64,000 nt of DNA from NCBI GenBank assembly GCA_965140405.1, contig OZ223208.1, positions 2,976,001 to 3,040,000 of the forward strand, read 5' to 3'. The position numbers and the translations under genes were made by a program. Below, piece after piece: positions 17,623 through 27,299 of this stretch (positions are counted from its first letter, which is position 1; the number at the start of each line of letters is the position of its first letter). Origin of the DNA: G963556115 sp963666605 (GTDB taxonomy: Bacteria; Planctomycetota; SZUA-567). The notes beneath the pieces are model-generated. The model did no database searches and was not told where the DNA came from. It was given only the letters and a program-made list of their open reading frames with translations.

Positions 17623-18423
17623 ATGTTATTAAAAAGAGAATCGCAGGAACTAAAACAAGGTATCAATCCAATCTGTAGAGAAAATGGCGGTGAGCCAGAT
17701 ATGATGATGGATATAGATATACTAACTCTTTCTTCTGGTACATCCTACACCATAGATGACCTTGAGAAGGAATGTGCTGTTTTACTACTTGAGGGTGAAG
17801 TCAAAATTAAATATGAAGATAGCGAGGTAATTGCTAAGCGTAACACTGTATTTGATGAAAAGCCATACTGCCTCCATGTCTGTAAAGGAGTAAAAATCAC
17901 TATTGAAGCGCTTGAATATAGTGAGCTAGTACTTCAAAAGGCCTTCAACGAAAGATCATTCCCTAGTAAGCTATATACTCCAGAGATTATAGTAGAAGAT
18001 GTACTCGGAGATGGAGCAATGCAAGGCATGGCACGTAGGAAGCTTAGAAATATTTTTGACTATAGTAACGCTCCATATTCAAATATGGTTATGGGAGAAC
18101 TAATTAATGCCCCTGGCAAATGGTCGAGCTACCCTCCTCATGGACATCCTCAGCCAGAGGTATATATATATCGCTTTACTGAGACTCAAGGTTTTGGGAC
18201 AGGGTATATAGGGGATAACGCATACAAGGTAATTCATAACAGCGCTCTACTCATTCCAGGTGGCCCGACTCACCCACAGAATGCAGCTCCTGGGTATGGC
18301 ATGTATTATTGCTGGATGATCAGACACTTGCCTAATGACCCATGGCAATCTCGTATAGATGATCCAGCTCATACTTGGTTACATGATCCAGATGCAAAAA
18401 TATGGGATGGGCTATCGACTTAA
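17623..18423 (+). CDS. iolB: 5-deoxy-glucuronate isomerase
   Basis: 266 residues of the KduI/IolB cupin family. The N-terminal half has the weak cupin (SGTSYTIDDLEKECAVLLLEG), the C-terminal half the metal site: SSYPPHGHPQPEVYIYRF with His, His and Glu ligands, and a later His in GGPTHPQNAAPGYGMYY. It converts 5-deoxy-glucuronate, made by IolD, to 5-dehydro-2-deoxy-gluconate in the cytoplasm. GAGG 7 bases upstream of the ATG gives a clear start. It lies 90 bases after the transaldolase-like gene and about 100 before iolA, so they are very likely one operon. Confidence 0.93.
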   Translation: MLLKRESQELKQGINPICRENGGEPDMMMDIDILTLSSGTSYTIDDLEKECAVLLLEGEVKIKYEDSEVIAKRNTVFDEKPYCLHVCKGVKITIEALEYSELVLQKAFNERSFPSKLYTPEIIVEDVLGDGAMQGMARRKLRNIFDYSNAPYSNMVMGELINAPGKWSSYPPHGHPQPEVYIYRFTETQGFGTGYIGDNAYKVIHNSALLIPGGPTHPQNAAPGYGMYYCWMIRHLPNDPWQSRIDDPAHTWLHDPDAKIWDGLST

Positions 18424-18527
18424 TCTTAAGGTATGATCTAAACAACTGATTAGTTTATTTTACCGTTAAAAACACTCATATTTATTTCAAAATAAAAACT
18501 TAACTACTATAAAAGGAGAGGAACAAC

Positions 18528-19985
18528 ATGAAGTATGGTATAATTAACAACTGGATAGATGGCAAGTTTACAGAATGTGACAAGCCACTTATCGATGTAG
18601 TTAGCCCAGTAACTGGAGAAGTTATTGCACAAACGGTTATTAGTGATGCTACAGAGGTAGATATTGCAGTTGAAGCAGCAAAGAAAGCTCAAGAATCATG
18701 GGGAAAATTAAGCATTAAAAGCCGTGCAGAAGTTATGTACAACTACCGTAATCTACTTGCAACAAAGTACAAAGAAGAACTGGCTCAACTAAACCATGAG
18801 GAAAACGGCAAGACAATGGGTGAAGCGCTTGCCGGTGTTGCCAAAGCTGTTGAACTTGTAGAAGTAGCTTGTGCTGCTCCATCATTCATGGTAGGAGAGA
18901 CCGAAGAAGTCAGTCGCGGCGTAACCTGCCGTACAGAATTACGTCCAACAGGTATTGTTGCAAGCATTACTCCGTTTAACTTCCCCGTAATGGTTCCACA
19001 CTGGAGTGCTCCAATGGCTCTGGTATGTGGTAATGCAACCATACTCAAACCTGCATGTACAACGCCACTAAGCTGTGCAAAGATTGCTGAAATTTTTAAA
19101 GAAGCAGGACTACCAGATGGACTATTTAGCGTAATCAATGGTGAACGTGACGCTGTTAGAGGCCTTTGTGATAATCCATCAATAAATGCTGTAACATTTG
19201 TTGGTTCTACACCTGTTGCTAAGATAGTCTATGAACGTGCAGCAAAATCTCTGAAAAAGGTTCTCGCTCTTGGCGGAGCAAAGAACTACCTAATTCTTAT
19301 GCCAGATGCCCATCCGGAGATGGCAGCAAGGGACATTATCGCTTCCTTTAGTGGCATGAGTGGTCAAAGATGCATGGCTGCTTCAGTGCTTGTCTGTGTT
19401 GATAATTGTGACTCTCTCCTAGCTCGCATTATTGAACTAGTTAAAGAGCAAGTTCCAGGTATTGATATTCCACCAATTCACACCACCAAAGCTGCTACTA
19501 ATATTCGTGATTATATCACAAATGCAGAAAAGCTTGGGGCAAAACTACTAGTCGACGGCAGAGCAACAGCATGCGAAAATGCTCCAGCAGAATTCTGTGT
19601 TGGCTCCTCAATTATTGACTGGCGCGGTAAAGAAGAATTAATGCCAGAAGAAGAAATATTTGGGCCAACTTTAGAAATACTCGCAGCAAAGAACCTCAAT
19701 GAAGCACTAGATCTACACCGTAGTAGCCCATATGGCAATGCCGCAGCAATATTTACTCAATCTGGAGCAGTAGCAGAAGCAGCTATTAAAGGAATGGCCT
19801 CTGGAATGCTCGGTGTTAATATTGGTATACCTGTACCTCGCGACCCATTCTCATTTGGTGGCTTAAAAGAATCGAAGTTCGGTAGTGGTGATGTTTCAGC
19901 AAAATACTCCCACCAGTTCTACACCAATACAGTAAAGGTCACAACCAAGTGGAATCCAGAAGACAAAGTGGACTGGATGAGCTAA
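18528..19985 (+). CDS. iolA: Methylmalonate/malonate-semialdehyde dehydrogenase (CoA-acylating)
   Basis: 485 residues, aldehyde dehydrogenase superfamily, MmsA/IolA type. Features: NNWIDGKFTE near the N-terminus, GIVASITPFNFPVMVPHW, the NAD-site segment ALGGAKNYLILMPDA in which the usual catalytic-base Glu is absent as in CoA-acylating members, and the nucleophilic Cys near residue 281 in GMSGQRCMAAS. It turns malonate semialdehyde into acetyl-CoA and CO2, the last pathway step. The start follows GGAGAGG. The gene ends about 60 bases before a hairpin and the IS256 remnant. Confidence 0.93.
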   Translation: MKYGIINNWIDGKFTECDKPLIDVVSPVTGEVIAQTVISDATEVDIAVEAAKKAQESWGKLSIKSRAEVMYNYRNLLATKYKEELAQLNHEENGKTMGEALAGVAKAVELVEVACAAPSFMVGETEEVSRGVTCRTELRPTGIVASITPFNFPVMVPHWSAPMALVCGNATILKPACTTPLSCAKIAEIFKEAGLPDGLFSVINGERDAVRGLCDNPSINAVTFVGSTPVAKIVYERAAKSLKKVLALGGAKNYLILMPDAHPEMAARDIIASFSGMSGQRCMAASVLVCVDNCDSLLARIIELVKEQVPGIDIPPIHTTKAATNIRDYITNAEKLGAKLLVDGRATACENAPAEFCVGSSIIDWRGKEELMPEEEIFGPTLEILAAKNLNEALDLHRSSPYGNAAAIFTQSGAVAEAAIKGMASGMLGVNIGIPVPRDPFSFGGLKESKFGSGDVSAKYSHQFYTNTVKVTTKWNPEDKVDWMS

Positions 19986-20047
19986 AAAGCAGTTGTAATA
20001 GATATTATGACTTTGAAAATCACATAATGCAAATTCTGTGTAAAAGC

Positions 20048-20104
20048 AAAAGTTCTTCTAAAAGAGTGATTAATTTATATAATTACTCTCTTAGAAGAAC
20101 TTTT
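20048..20104 (+). terminator. 20-bp hairpin between iolA and the transposase remnant
   Basis: Arms at 20048-20067 and 20085-20104 pair at 19 of 20 positions (left arm begins AAAAGTTCTTCT), loop of 17 bases, closing on TTTT then ATTATG. It can serve as the iolA terminator. It also ends only 3 bases before the transposase ATG and would hide its ribosome site, so it may belong to the IS left end. Confidence 0.65.
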
Positions 20105-20107
20105 ATT

Positions 20108-20617
20108 ATGGCTAAAAACAGTAAAATTAAACAACTCACTCAAGAGCTAATGGAATCAGAAGATACTACCAGCGCGGTTGATCTGCAGAGTGTACTTAAA
20201 GAGATGCTTAAAAACGGTGTCGAAGCACTACTTGAAGGTGAACTTGATAATGCTCTCGGTTACCCAAAGCACGATCGTAAAACAGAGAAAGCAAATTACA
20301 GAAATGGTAAGAATTCTAAATCAGTAAAGACAGATCTTGGCTGTATGGATGTTAAAATACCAAGAGATAGAAACTCAGAGTTCGAACCTAAACTAGTACC
20401 TAAGAACAGTTCTACCCTTTCCAGTATTGAAGATAAAGTAATCTCTATGTACGCCAAGGAGATGAGTACCAGAGATATATCTGAGTACATCGAAGATCTT
20501 TATAATATTCCATTATCAGCACAATCGATATCAAGGTTAACAGACAAGTTTCTTCCTGTTGTTCAGGATTGGCAAAACAGACCTCTTGATGCGAAGTACC
20601 ATTTTATTTATTACTAG
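20108..20617 (+). mobile_element. Truncated IS256-family transposase
   Basis: About 170 residues of a mutator-type (IS256) transposase N-terminus: LKEMLKNGVEALLEGELDNALGY is split by the usual helix, then NYRNGKNSKSVKTDLG, MDVKIPRDRNSEFEP, ISMYAKEMSTRDISEYIEDLY and PLSAQSISRLTDK. Full members run about 400 residues; here the frame leaves homology just before the catalytic core (after RPLDA, the family continues IYPIVFLDA with the first Asp) and stops. So it is inactive. It ends exactly where the leftward gene at 20618 ends, pointing to a deletion or rearrangement at this junction. An in-frame extension back to 19949 overlaps iolA and is not real. Confidence 0.85.
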
Positions 20618-22813
20618 CTAGGCAATAGCCGCAAAAAGATTATCACGATCATGAAATTTATCAAGAATTCCTTTTAACCCTTTAGCAATATCAATAACTT
20701 TTTCAAGTCCTTTAAGACTAGAAGGTAATTCGCGTACACCTTTACCACCTTTTTCAAGTTTATCTGATATTGAAATACTATTTTCATCCTCACCGCTGAT
20801 ACTCTGAGTAACTTTGCTCTCAAGCTTTGCTGCTATCTCCTCACTATTCTTAGCTTCCTTTTCATAGCCAATATCTCTAATACGCGCCAAACCCTTCCTG
20901 ACCTTATCAAGTTCTATATTCTTAGTATCTTCTTTACGTCCTTCTAGCTCTCGCATTTTATCTTCTTTTTCTGCTTCTAGCTCTTTCTTGGACTTTTCGT
21001 CGATATCCTCTTTCTTCTCTTCTTCTGCATTCTCATACACGCTTCTATTCTGATGGTCAACTTCATTGTTGATATTATCTAAAACAGTATCAATTATCAC
21101 TTTTTCACCGTTTGATAATTGTGAAGTATCTGCTTCAAGTCTGCCATCTTCACTTACCTTAATTTCAACAGGAGTTATAACACCTTTACTTCTAAGACTT
21201 TCGTTGAGTTCCGTATTAATCGCCAGCATGCTCTCTTCTAATTCATCAGTAGCAGCTTCATCAGCAGCAGGAGATATCACTTCATACACAATTGAGCAAG
21301 TTTTCACATCGCCAGTAATTCTAATTTTGTGCTCATATTCATCTGTATCATTATGCTCATACTCATGTTTTTCCAGTGTTTTTTCAACTATTGAGTGTAG
21401 CTCCGGACTTCTTCCTTTATCGACACCACAACCTAAATATTTATCGAATAGTATTTCCTTCTGACTTGAATCAAGGTCATCACCTAATTTGTCTTTTGCA
21501 TCAATTAATTCTACACGTCCATCAACGTCAACCTCCACCTCAAAATTTTTAAGGTTTATTGTTGAAACATCTCCTAGCTCTTTGGGTACAACATTATTTG
21601 GATCAGTATTCACCTTTTCCTTAGTAAGAAAATAATTTATACGATCTTTAAATGGCTTCCAATGATCTTCAACAATATCATCAATATCAGAATTTATCAT
21701 CTTACCATTTGCAAATTTATATGTTGAGCTTTTTTGAGTTGAATTTCTGGTTGCAGAATCATCTCCGCACTCTTCTATTTTAAGTGATTTTATTGCTTTA
21801 AATGTCGCTTCATCATTAATAATACGTTCCCCTCTATCTTGCAATATCTCCAATGGCTGCCCATATTTAAATTCAGCAAGCTCAGCTATAAAATTATCAC
21901 TTTCTAATAAGACATCAATGAAATCTTGCGCACTTATCTTCATTTTACGAATTAATGAACCCGCTTGTTCATTAAAATCTATCTCTAAAAGAGAATCTGC
22001 CAACTCTTTTTTAACTTCAGAATCACTATTCAATGCATCTTCAATTTTACGTGACCTAGCTTTTTCTGAACCTGTGTCACCAGCAGGTTCTACTACAATA
22101 TCCCCTTTATCATCGACATATAGGCTTAGTTCTTCATCTTCTCCTAAAACAATATCGTGATCTAATAACAAACTCTCAACAAAATTGCTTACTTCCAACT
22201 GCAGTTTGCTTACCTTTGTAGAAAAGACTTCAATTATATCATATATAGGAGATTGGTGGCCATCACCTCTTCCACCATTAAAAAGAAGGTCTGGTATACC
22301 TTCTGGCACATCCAGCATATTCATCATTGCCTTGAACTTATCTATATGACTATTATTGAATTTTTCCAGAACTCCTGAGTGTTTAATTGGATTACCATTT
22401 CCATCAAGTACCTGTACTGAATCGCTGCCATCCCGCAATACAGATTGTTCATACGCTGATGCTGCTTGACTTGATATTCCAACAGAATCTTGTCTTTGAT
22501 AAGTGTTTTTAGGATTATTACCCTCGACATGGTATTGCTTTAGGATTGATATTATTTCAGAATTACCTTCAATAGCGTTTTTGATCTCATCTTTATTCTT
22601 AATACCACGGCCTACAACAACAATTTTACCATATTCATCAATATCAAGTGCTATAGATCCCTGCCCATCAACATTAACACCCTTTTCAGCAAGGACATGC
22701 GCGACTCTATCAAATAACTTAGCTTGAAGTGAATCCGTTTCACTTTGTATGATATTTCGATTTGTTTGTAAATATGAATTATCCGATACACCCGTACAAA
22801 CAGTCGCATCCAT
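20618..22813 (-). CDS. Large acidic modular protein of unknown function (paralogue of 23115-25631)
   Basis: 731 residues, acidic, no signal peptide or membrane segment. It contains several modules, each a predicted beta-hairpin with an acidic turn followed by helices: IALDIDEYGKIVVVG near the N-terminus, SLYVDDKGDIVVEPAG, EVEVDVDGRVELIDA, and PVEIKVSEDGRLEADTS near the C-terminus. Around residues 600-670 there is a highly charged KE-rich helical or coiled-coil stretch. The last 20 residues (LKGILDKFHDRDNLFAAIA) match the end of the neighbour. I start at the ATG at 22813 because AAGG lies 6 bases upstream. Function unknown. The stop abuts the IS256 remnant, so the native 3' end may be lost, but the C-terminus itself looks complete. 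Confidence 0.75.
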   Translation of the reverse strand: MDATVCTGVSDNSYLQTNRNIIQSETDSLQAKLFDRVAHVLAEKGVNVDGQGSIALDIDEYGKIVVVGRGIKNKDEIKNAIEGNSEIISILKQYHVEGNNPKNTYQRQDSVGISSQAASAYEQSVLRDGSDSVQVLDGNGNPIKHSGVLEKFNNSHIDKFKAMMNMLDVPEGIPDLLFNGGRGDGHQSPIYDIIEVFSTKVSKLQLEVSNFVESLLLDHDIVLGEDEELSLYVDDKGDIVVEPAGDTGSEKARSRKIEDALNSDSEVKKELADSLLEIDFNEQAGSLIRKMKISAQDFIDVLLESDNFIAELAEFKYGQPLEILQDRGERIINDEATFKAIKSLKIEECGDDSATRNSTQKSSTYKFANGKMINSDIDDIVEDHWKPFKDRINYFLTKEKVNTDPNNVVPKELGDVSTINLKNFEVEVDVDGRVELIDAKDKLGDDLDSSQKEILFDKYLGCGVDKGRSPELHSIVEKTLEKHEYEHNDTDEYEHKIRITGDVKTCSIVYEVISPAADEAATDELEESMLAINTELNESLRSKGVITPVEIKVSEDGRLEADTSQLSNGEKVIIDTVLDNINNEVDHQNRSVYENAEEEKKEDIDEKSKKELEAEKEDKMRELEGRKEDTKNIELDKVRKGLARIRDIGYEKEAKNSEEIAAKLESKVTQSISGEDENSISISDKLEKGGKGVRELPSSLKGLEKVIDIAKGLKGILDKFHDRDNLFAAIA

Positions 22814-23114
22814 GCAACACCTTACTTTCCGCATAAGTCAGAATACTATTTAAACTACATCCAGAATATTTTAAATATGCTTAGCCACAGAAGTATTAAC
22901 AATTTCTGTCATTCTTTTTGGCAAAATATAATAACAAGTTACTATTAACAACACTCATTCTAAGTATCTCAGTCGTAATACCAAAAAGGTGTACCACGAA
23001 ATGAATAAATTTAATTTTCCAAAATAATGGACAAAATTTCAATCAACCACAATCCTGCCAGAACGACACTTAAAGCATAATAACTTATATAACTTTATCC
23101 AATAAATTATCTAA

Positions 23115-25631
23115 CTAACCAATAGCCTTGTATAAATTTTCCTTATCGTGAAATTTGGCCAAGATATCTTTTAAACCGGTAACGCCGTCAAATGCTTCCT
23201 TAAGACCTCCAGTGAATGCGGCACCACTTGTACTCTCGCCCTCTTCTACATCTTCGCTCATTACCAGAGTTTGGTTGAGCATTTCAATTACCGACTCTAA
23301 CTGCATAGTTTGCTGATCAGTCAGACTATCTGTAGAAGCTGATAGCTTACCATTCTCATCAACCTTGATCTCAACAGGAGAGTCAAAACCATACTCCTCT
23401 TCTAGATAGCTACTAACACTCTGACTTATCTCTCTAAGACTATCCCCTAGCTCCTTCTCTGCTGCTTGATCTGCTTCTGGTGATATAACCTCATAACTGA
23501 CATCCATACGACTGTAATCAACACTGATCTTCACCTCATGCTCATACTCATCAGTATCACTATCTTCATAGCCATGTTTTTCAATTAGAAGAGTAGCCAG
23601 TGTTTTAAAGCTGGTACCCAAGGCATCTTGATCTAATATTTTTTCTGCAATACCCTTGAGCCTGCCATTTAGCTCATTACCTTCACCATTAAGCCCTCCG
23701 ATAACCTCGATATTTCCTTCCTCATCAAGAATCGCCTCATAAGATTGGATTCTCATATCAGGCGGAGCTTCTGGAGAGAGCAATTCACCTGTTTCGTCGT
23801 CATAAGAGACTTCATTATATCTCATCAATTCAGTCATTACACTAAATTGAGCCGTTCTATCAAGGTGAGCTAGGGTTGCATCAATATCATCATTTATGAT
23901 AGCACCATTACTTATTGTAAAAGATTTTGTTTCTTGTGAAAATTCTGTTTCAGCGATATCATCATCACCTTCAAAAAATGCTGAAAGCTGCTTTTTAGTC
24001 TCACTATCTGGCAGTATCTTATAGAGTCTATGTGCTGTATCATTTGACAACCCATGATCAGTAACAAGTTCTGTAAGAGCTGTCTGATTAATATCTAACT
24101 CCTGTAATGAACCTGCAAGTTCATTAGCAGTATCAGAATTAGAGTTCAAGGCTTCCTGTAGTTTCTCTGCTCTTGCTCTTGCTTCTGTCCCTCCTTCATT
24201 TGCTGTTACTGTTATTGTACCATCCTCAGCAACTCCAATATCTACCTTCTCGTCCTCACCAAGAGTCATACCTTGTTCTGCTAAGATATCATTTATCTGA
24301 GTTGATACACCCTCATTTAAAGATTTTATTTTAGTCGTAAGATCGGATAGTAGTGTACTTAAATCTTCATCGCGACCTGTATTTAGTCCGAGTAAATCTC
24401 TGATATTACCGTTATCACGAATAATTGTTCTAGTACTAGACTTTTCCTGTTCCACTACTTTTGCAGATGCAACCTCAGTACCAGGCGCAACATTTTCTGT
24501 ATCACTAAGCACCGTAGAGACCATCTTACTTTTCTTAGAGTTACTTGCATATGAACTATAATCAACAGGATTGTATGGGTTGTAGTAAATAGGCTTCTCT
24601 TCTGGAGCATCTTTTATTCGCCACTTTTCTACGTCTTTTGAATGGTTCATATACTCTTCAATTTCTTTAGCAGATGCGTTCTTTGCAATATCCCATATCT
24701 TTTTGGATATTTCAATTGACTCCCTATTACTCTCTGTTTCAGGCGAATAGTGACGTATTGATCCTTCTTTACGGCCGAAAAAATCAAGATTAAGCTCCCC
24801 TCTTTCATGCATGTCATAATACGCACCAAGAACAGTTCCATAACTTACACAATCCTTATTACCTTTAGACATTTTCGCCTCAATAAAAGTATCCTCAATA
24901 TAAGTATTCTCATTTAAAACATCTTCAGCTAACCGGTCAGACTCTTCACCATTAGCACTCTCTACCGTTAGTCTATGTTTAATCTTGCCATTAACTTCCT
25001 CATTAACTAAATCAAAACGCATTCCTGCCATGCTGCTAAAACCTTCAATATTTTCTGACAGTTTATCCTTAATATAATTAAATAGTTCATCACGCTCTTC
25101 ACGGTCATCAAACATACAGTCCGTAAATGCGAAGTCAGCACCAGAATCCTCTTTAAAACCAAACTCATCTGTTTTAAAGCTTGTATTGAACTCACCATAA
25201 TAACTACCAGTTATCTCCTCATTAACTGTAGTATCAAGATACTCACCTAAATCTTCTACAAATACCTTACCATTTAATTCAACACAATATGCCTCTTGTG
25301 ACCACTTACTAGTGGTACTTGCCGTAGAATTATTCCCTGCACTCGGTGAACTATCTTTAAGAATTGCCAAGAGTTCAGAATCACCCTCCAAAGCTGCAGC
25401 AATCACATCTTTGTTCTCAATATTACCAATTAACTCAATCTTACCATTCTCGTCTAAATCAAGAGCCAAAGAACCACTTCCCCTTATAGTGACCCCAGCA
25501 TTATTCAATAATTCCGAAACCCGCTTAAATAATTTCTCCTGAGGAATTGACTCCGTTGACTGTAAATCACGGCTACCTTTACTTGAAATAGAACTATAAC
25601 CATCTCCCAAAAGCTCTAGATTGCTTGGCAT
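23115..25631 (-). CDS. Large acidic modular protein of unknown function (paralogue of 20618-22813)
   Basis: 838 residues, acidic, without signal peptide or membrane spans. It shares with its neighbour the N-terminal module (KLFKRVSELL, then LALDLDENGKIELIG), a second module (VDIGVAEDGTITVTANEGG), a third (ILDEEGNIEVIGG), a fourth (PVEIKVDENGKLSAST), and the tail LKDILAKFHDKENLYKAIG. It has an extra domain of about 290 residues (roughly 110-400) absent from the paralogue, with GVDL-free mixed alpha/beta composition. The DxDGxI turns recall Ca-binding loops but do not fit the RTX or EF-hand patterns. GGGGA before the ATG at 25631 supports the start. Tandem duplication is clear, function is not. 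Confidence 0.78.
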   Translation of the reverse strand: MPSNLELLGDGYSSISSKGSRDLQSTESIPQEKLFKRVSELLNNAGVTIRGSGSLALDLDENGKIELIGNIENKDVIAAALEGDSELLAILKDSSPSAGNNSTASTTSKWSQEAYCVELNGKVFVEDLGEYLDTTVNEEITGSYYGEFNTSFKTDEFGFKEDSGADFAFTDCMFDDREERDELFNYIKDKLSENIEGFSSMAGMRFDLVNEEVNGKIKHRLTVESANGEESDRLAEDVLNENTYIEDTFIEAKMSKGNKDCVSYGTVLGAYYDMHERGELNLDFFGRKEGSIRHYSPETESNRESIEISKKIWDIAKNASAKEIEEYMNHSKDVEKWRIKDAPEEKPIYYNPYNPVDYSSYASNSKKSKMVSTVLSDTENVAPGTEVASAKVVEQEKSSTRTIIRDNGNIRDLLGLNTGRDEDLSTLLSDLTTKIKSLNEGVSTQINDILAEQGMTLGEDEKVDIGVAEDGTITVTANEGGTEARARAEKLQEALNSNSDTANELAGSLQELDINQTALTELVTDHGLSNDTAHRLYKILPDSETKKQLSAFFEGDDDIAETEFSQETKSFTISNGAIINDDIDATLAHLDRTAQFSVMTELMRYNEVSYDDETGELLSPEAPPDMRIQSYEAILDEEGNIEVIGGLNGEGNELNGRLKGIAEKILDQDALGTSFKTLATLLIEKHGYEDSDTDEYEHEVKISVDYSRMDVSYEVISPEADQAAEKELGDSLREISQSVSSYLEEEYGFDSPVEIKVDENGKLSASTDSLTDQQTMQLESVIEMLNQTLVMSEDVEEGESTSGAAFTGGLKEAFDGVTGLKDILAKFHDKENLYKAIG

Positions 25632-25810
25632 AATAATCCCCATATTAATTGGCTAAAGATTAGACCTTAGCACAACAACAAACATAAAATATTTATTTAA
25701 TATAATCTGAATGATTAACTATCTCTATTTACGGACATAATCTTAAAATCTTTAATGATAACTTAAATTTTGTAGCAAGAATATCTAACACTTATCTAAT
25801 ACTACTTATA

Positions 25811-25843
25811 ATTAAAACAGGGTGACCTTATACAGTCACCCTG
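25811..25843 (-). terminator. Terminator of the secreted protein gene
   Basis: Perfect 9-bp stem CAGGGTGAC with GTCACCCTG, 8-base loop, followed on the minus strand by TTTTAATT. It lies about 70 bases after the stop at 25911. Confidence 0.8.
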
Positions 25844-25910
25844 AATCATTTAACTTCAATGTTTATAATAAATTATACCGCCATAGCTTTAATTTTTACT
25901 TATTAAATCC

Positions 25911-27299
25911 TTATTTCTTGTCTTTATCTGCAATTACTATGCCTGATGGAAGATTTAGATCTTCTACTTTTTTACTGAAGTCAAGTACTTCACAGGACTC
26001 TTTTGAAATTGACGCTACTGCAAGTGAACGCTTTGATACTGCAGATGTTGTTGCTGCTGTAATATTGATTGTTCTTTCTTCACTTTGTGCAATAACGTTA
26101 CCAGCACTATCCAATGCCATAACCATCCAGTCCCATTTACCTACATTGGGAAATCCTGATATATTCAATTGAGTATAACCTTGACGATCCATATAGTACC
26201 AACTACCGTCATTATGGCGATAGAACCAAAGATACTTTGCGGCATTAAGGGTATTTCCCCAATCAAAACTAACCATCTGACCTGTTGAAAAATTCGCATT
26301 ATCTGCTGGAGCAAGTAATTCTGGATTATTTCGTGCTCTAACAATAACAGAGCCATTGAACGGTGCAGTCAATACTGAAGAGTATAGAAGATTTCCTTGA
26401 TCATTGCGGTAAGCAAATCTAAAACTTGTACCTGCTGGAATTGCATAACTTGCGACTCCAGCTGCGTTCGTTACAAATCTATCTGCAGTTAATAGTTTAC
26501 TATCATCAATGGGATCAGCGATCATCACTTGTATATTTGCTGGCTTATTACCTAGATAGTTAAGAGTAAGTGATGATTCAGCTGGCATTATTAATGTACG
26601 GTTTGCAGGAAATGATGTAATATTCTCCTGACTATAATGCCAAAAGCCTTTATACTTTGCGGCATAAATTGCTTGCAGTGGGTAACTTGCTGGGACATTG
26701 AAATGGTAGCTACCTAGTGAGTCAGTCTTCATGTCACTCTTAAAAGTATACGAACTATGGTCATTAAATAGCATAGAGTAGCTTTCAAGATACCTACCGT
26801 CTGTCTCAGGTAACCACATAGAGTCAACATCTGCACTTATCGGTTCATTCCTCATAATAGGATTTACAACACGCACTGGTACATCTGACAATTTACTACC
26901 AGTAGCAGATTCAACTTTTACCACTGAATCATCATTGAGAATTAATACAGGAAGCACAACATATCCAGCACCTTGATGAAATTCAGCGTTACCTGCATGT
27001 TGCCAAAAACCCTTAACAAGTGAATAACAGCAAGCTACTCCACTTGAATCATCGGTATCTATCGGTATTTGTACTGCACCACTAATTGTACCAGCAGCCT
27101 TACCACATCTTTTGTTTGGTGGACGTGGAATTGTTCTCAGTCTATCAGCTGCAAAGCTAATGCGTGGAGTAATTGTTGCACCATTTTGAGTAACTCTATA
27201 TCGCATCACCCCAGAATCGGCAAGGGAATCACACTGAGTACCCAAAATAAGAACCATTGCCACAAGAGCCATAAAGCTCACTTTTTGTAACATTTTCAT
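25911..27299 (-). CDS. Secreted protein of unknown function
   Basis: 462 residues. Signal peptide MKMLQKVSFMALVAMVLILG, cleaved near SLADS. The mature part is rich in beta-strand-like and aromatic segments; a pattern of KGFW or LWFY next to His or Tyr recurs (VKGFWQHAG, YKGFWHYSQ, YLWFYRHNDGSWYYMD). The region near 330-400, with LLAPADNANFSTGQMVSFDW, resembles the Ig-like or fibronectin-like domains of surface proteins. Two Cys (near residue 64 and a CC pair) could form disulfides. GGAG 8 bases upstream sets the start. It may be a surface or carbohydrate-contacting protein; I do not recognise a family. Confidence 0.75.
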   Translation of the reverse strand: MKMLQKVSFMALVAMVLILGTQCDSLADSGVMRYRVTQNGATITPRISFAADRLRTIPRPPNKRCGKAAGTISGAVQIPIDTDDSSGVACCYSLVKGFWQHAGNAEFHQGAGYVVLPVLILNDDSVVKVESATGSKLSDVPVRVVNPIMRNEPISADVDSMWLPETDGRYLESYSMLFNDHSSYTFKSDMKTDSLGSYHFNVPASYPLQAIYAAKYKGFWHYSQENITSFPANRTLIMPAESSLTLNYLGNKPANIQVMIADPIDDSKLLTADRFVTNAAGVASYAIPAGTSFRFAYRNDQGNLLYSSVLTAPFNGSVIVRARNNPELLAPADNANFSTGQMVSFDWGNTLNAAKYLWFYRHNDGSWYYMDRQGYTQLNISGFPNVGKWDWMVMALDSAGNVIAQSEERTINITAATTSAVSKRSLAVASISKESCEVLDFSKKVEDLNLPSGIVIADKDKK

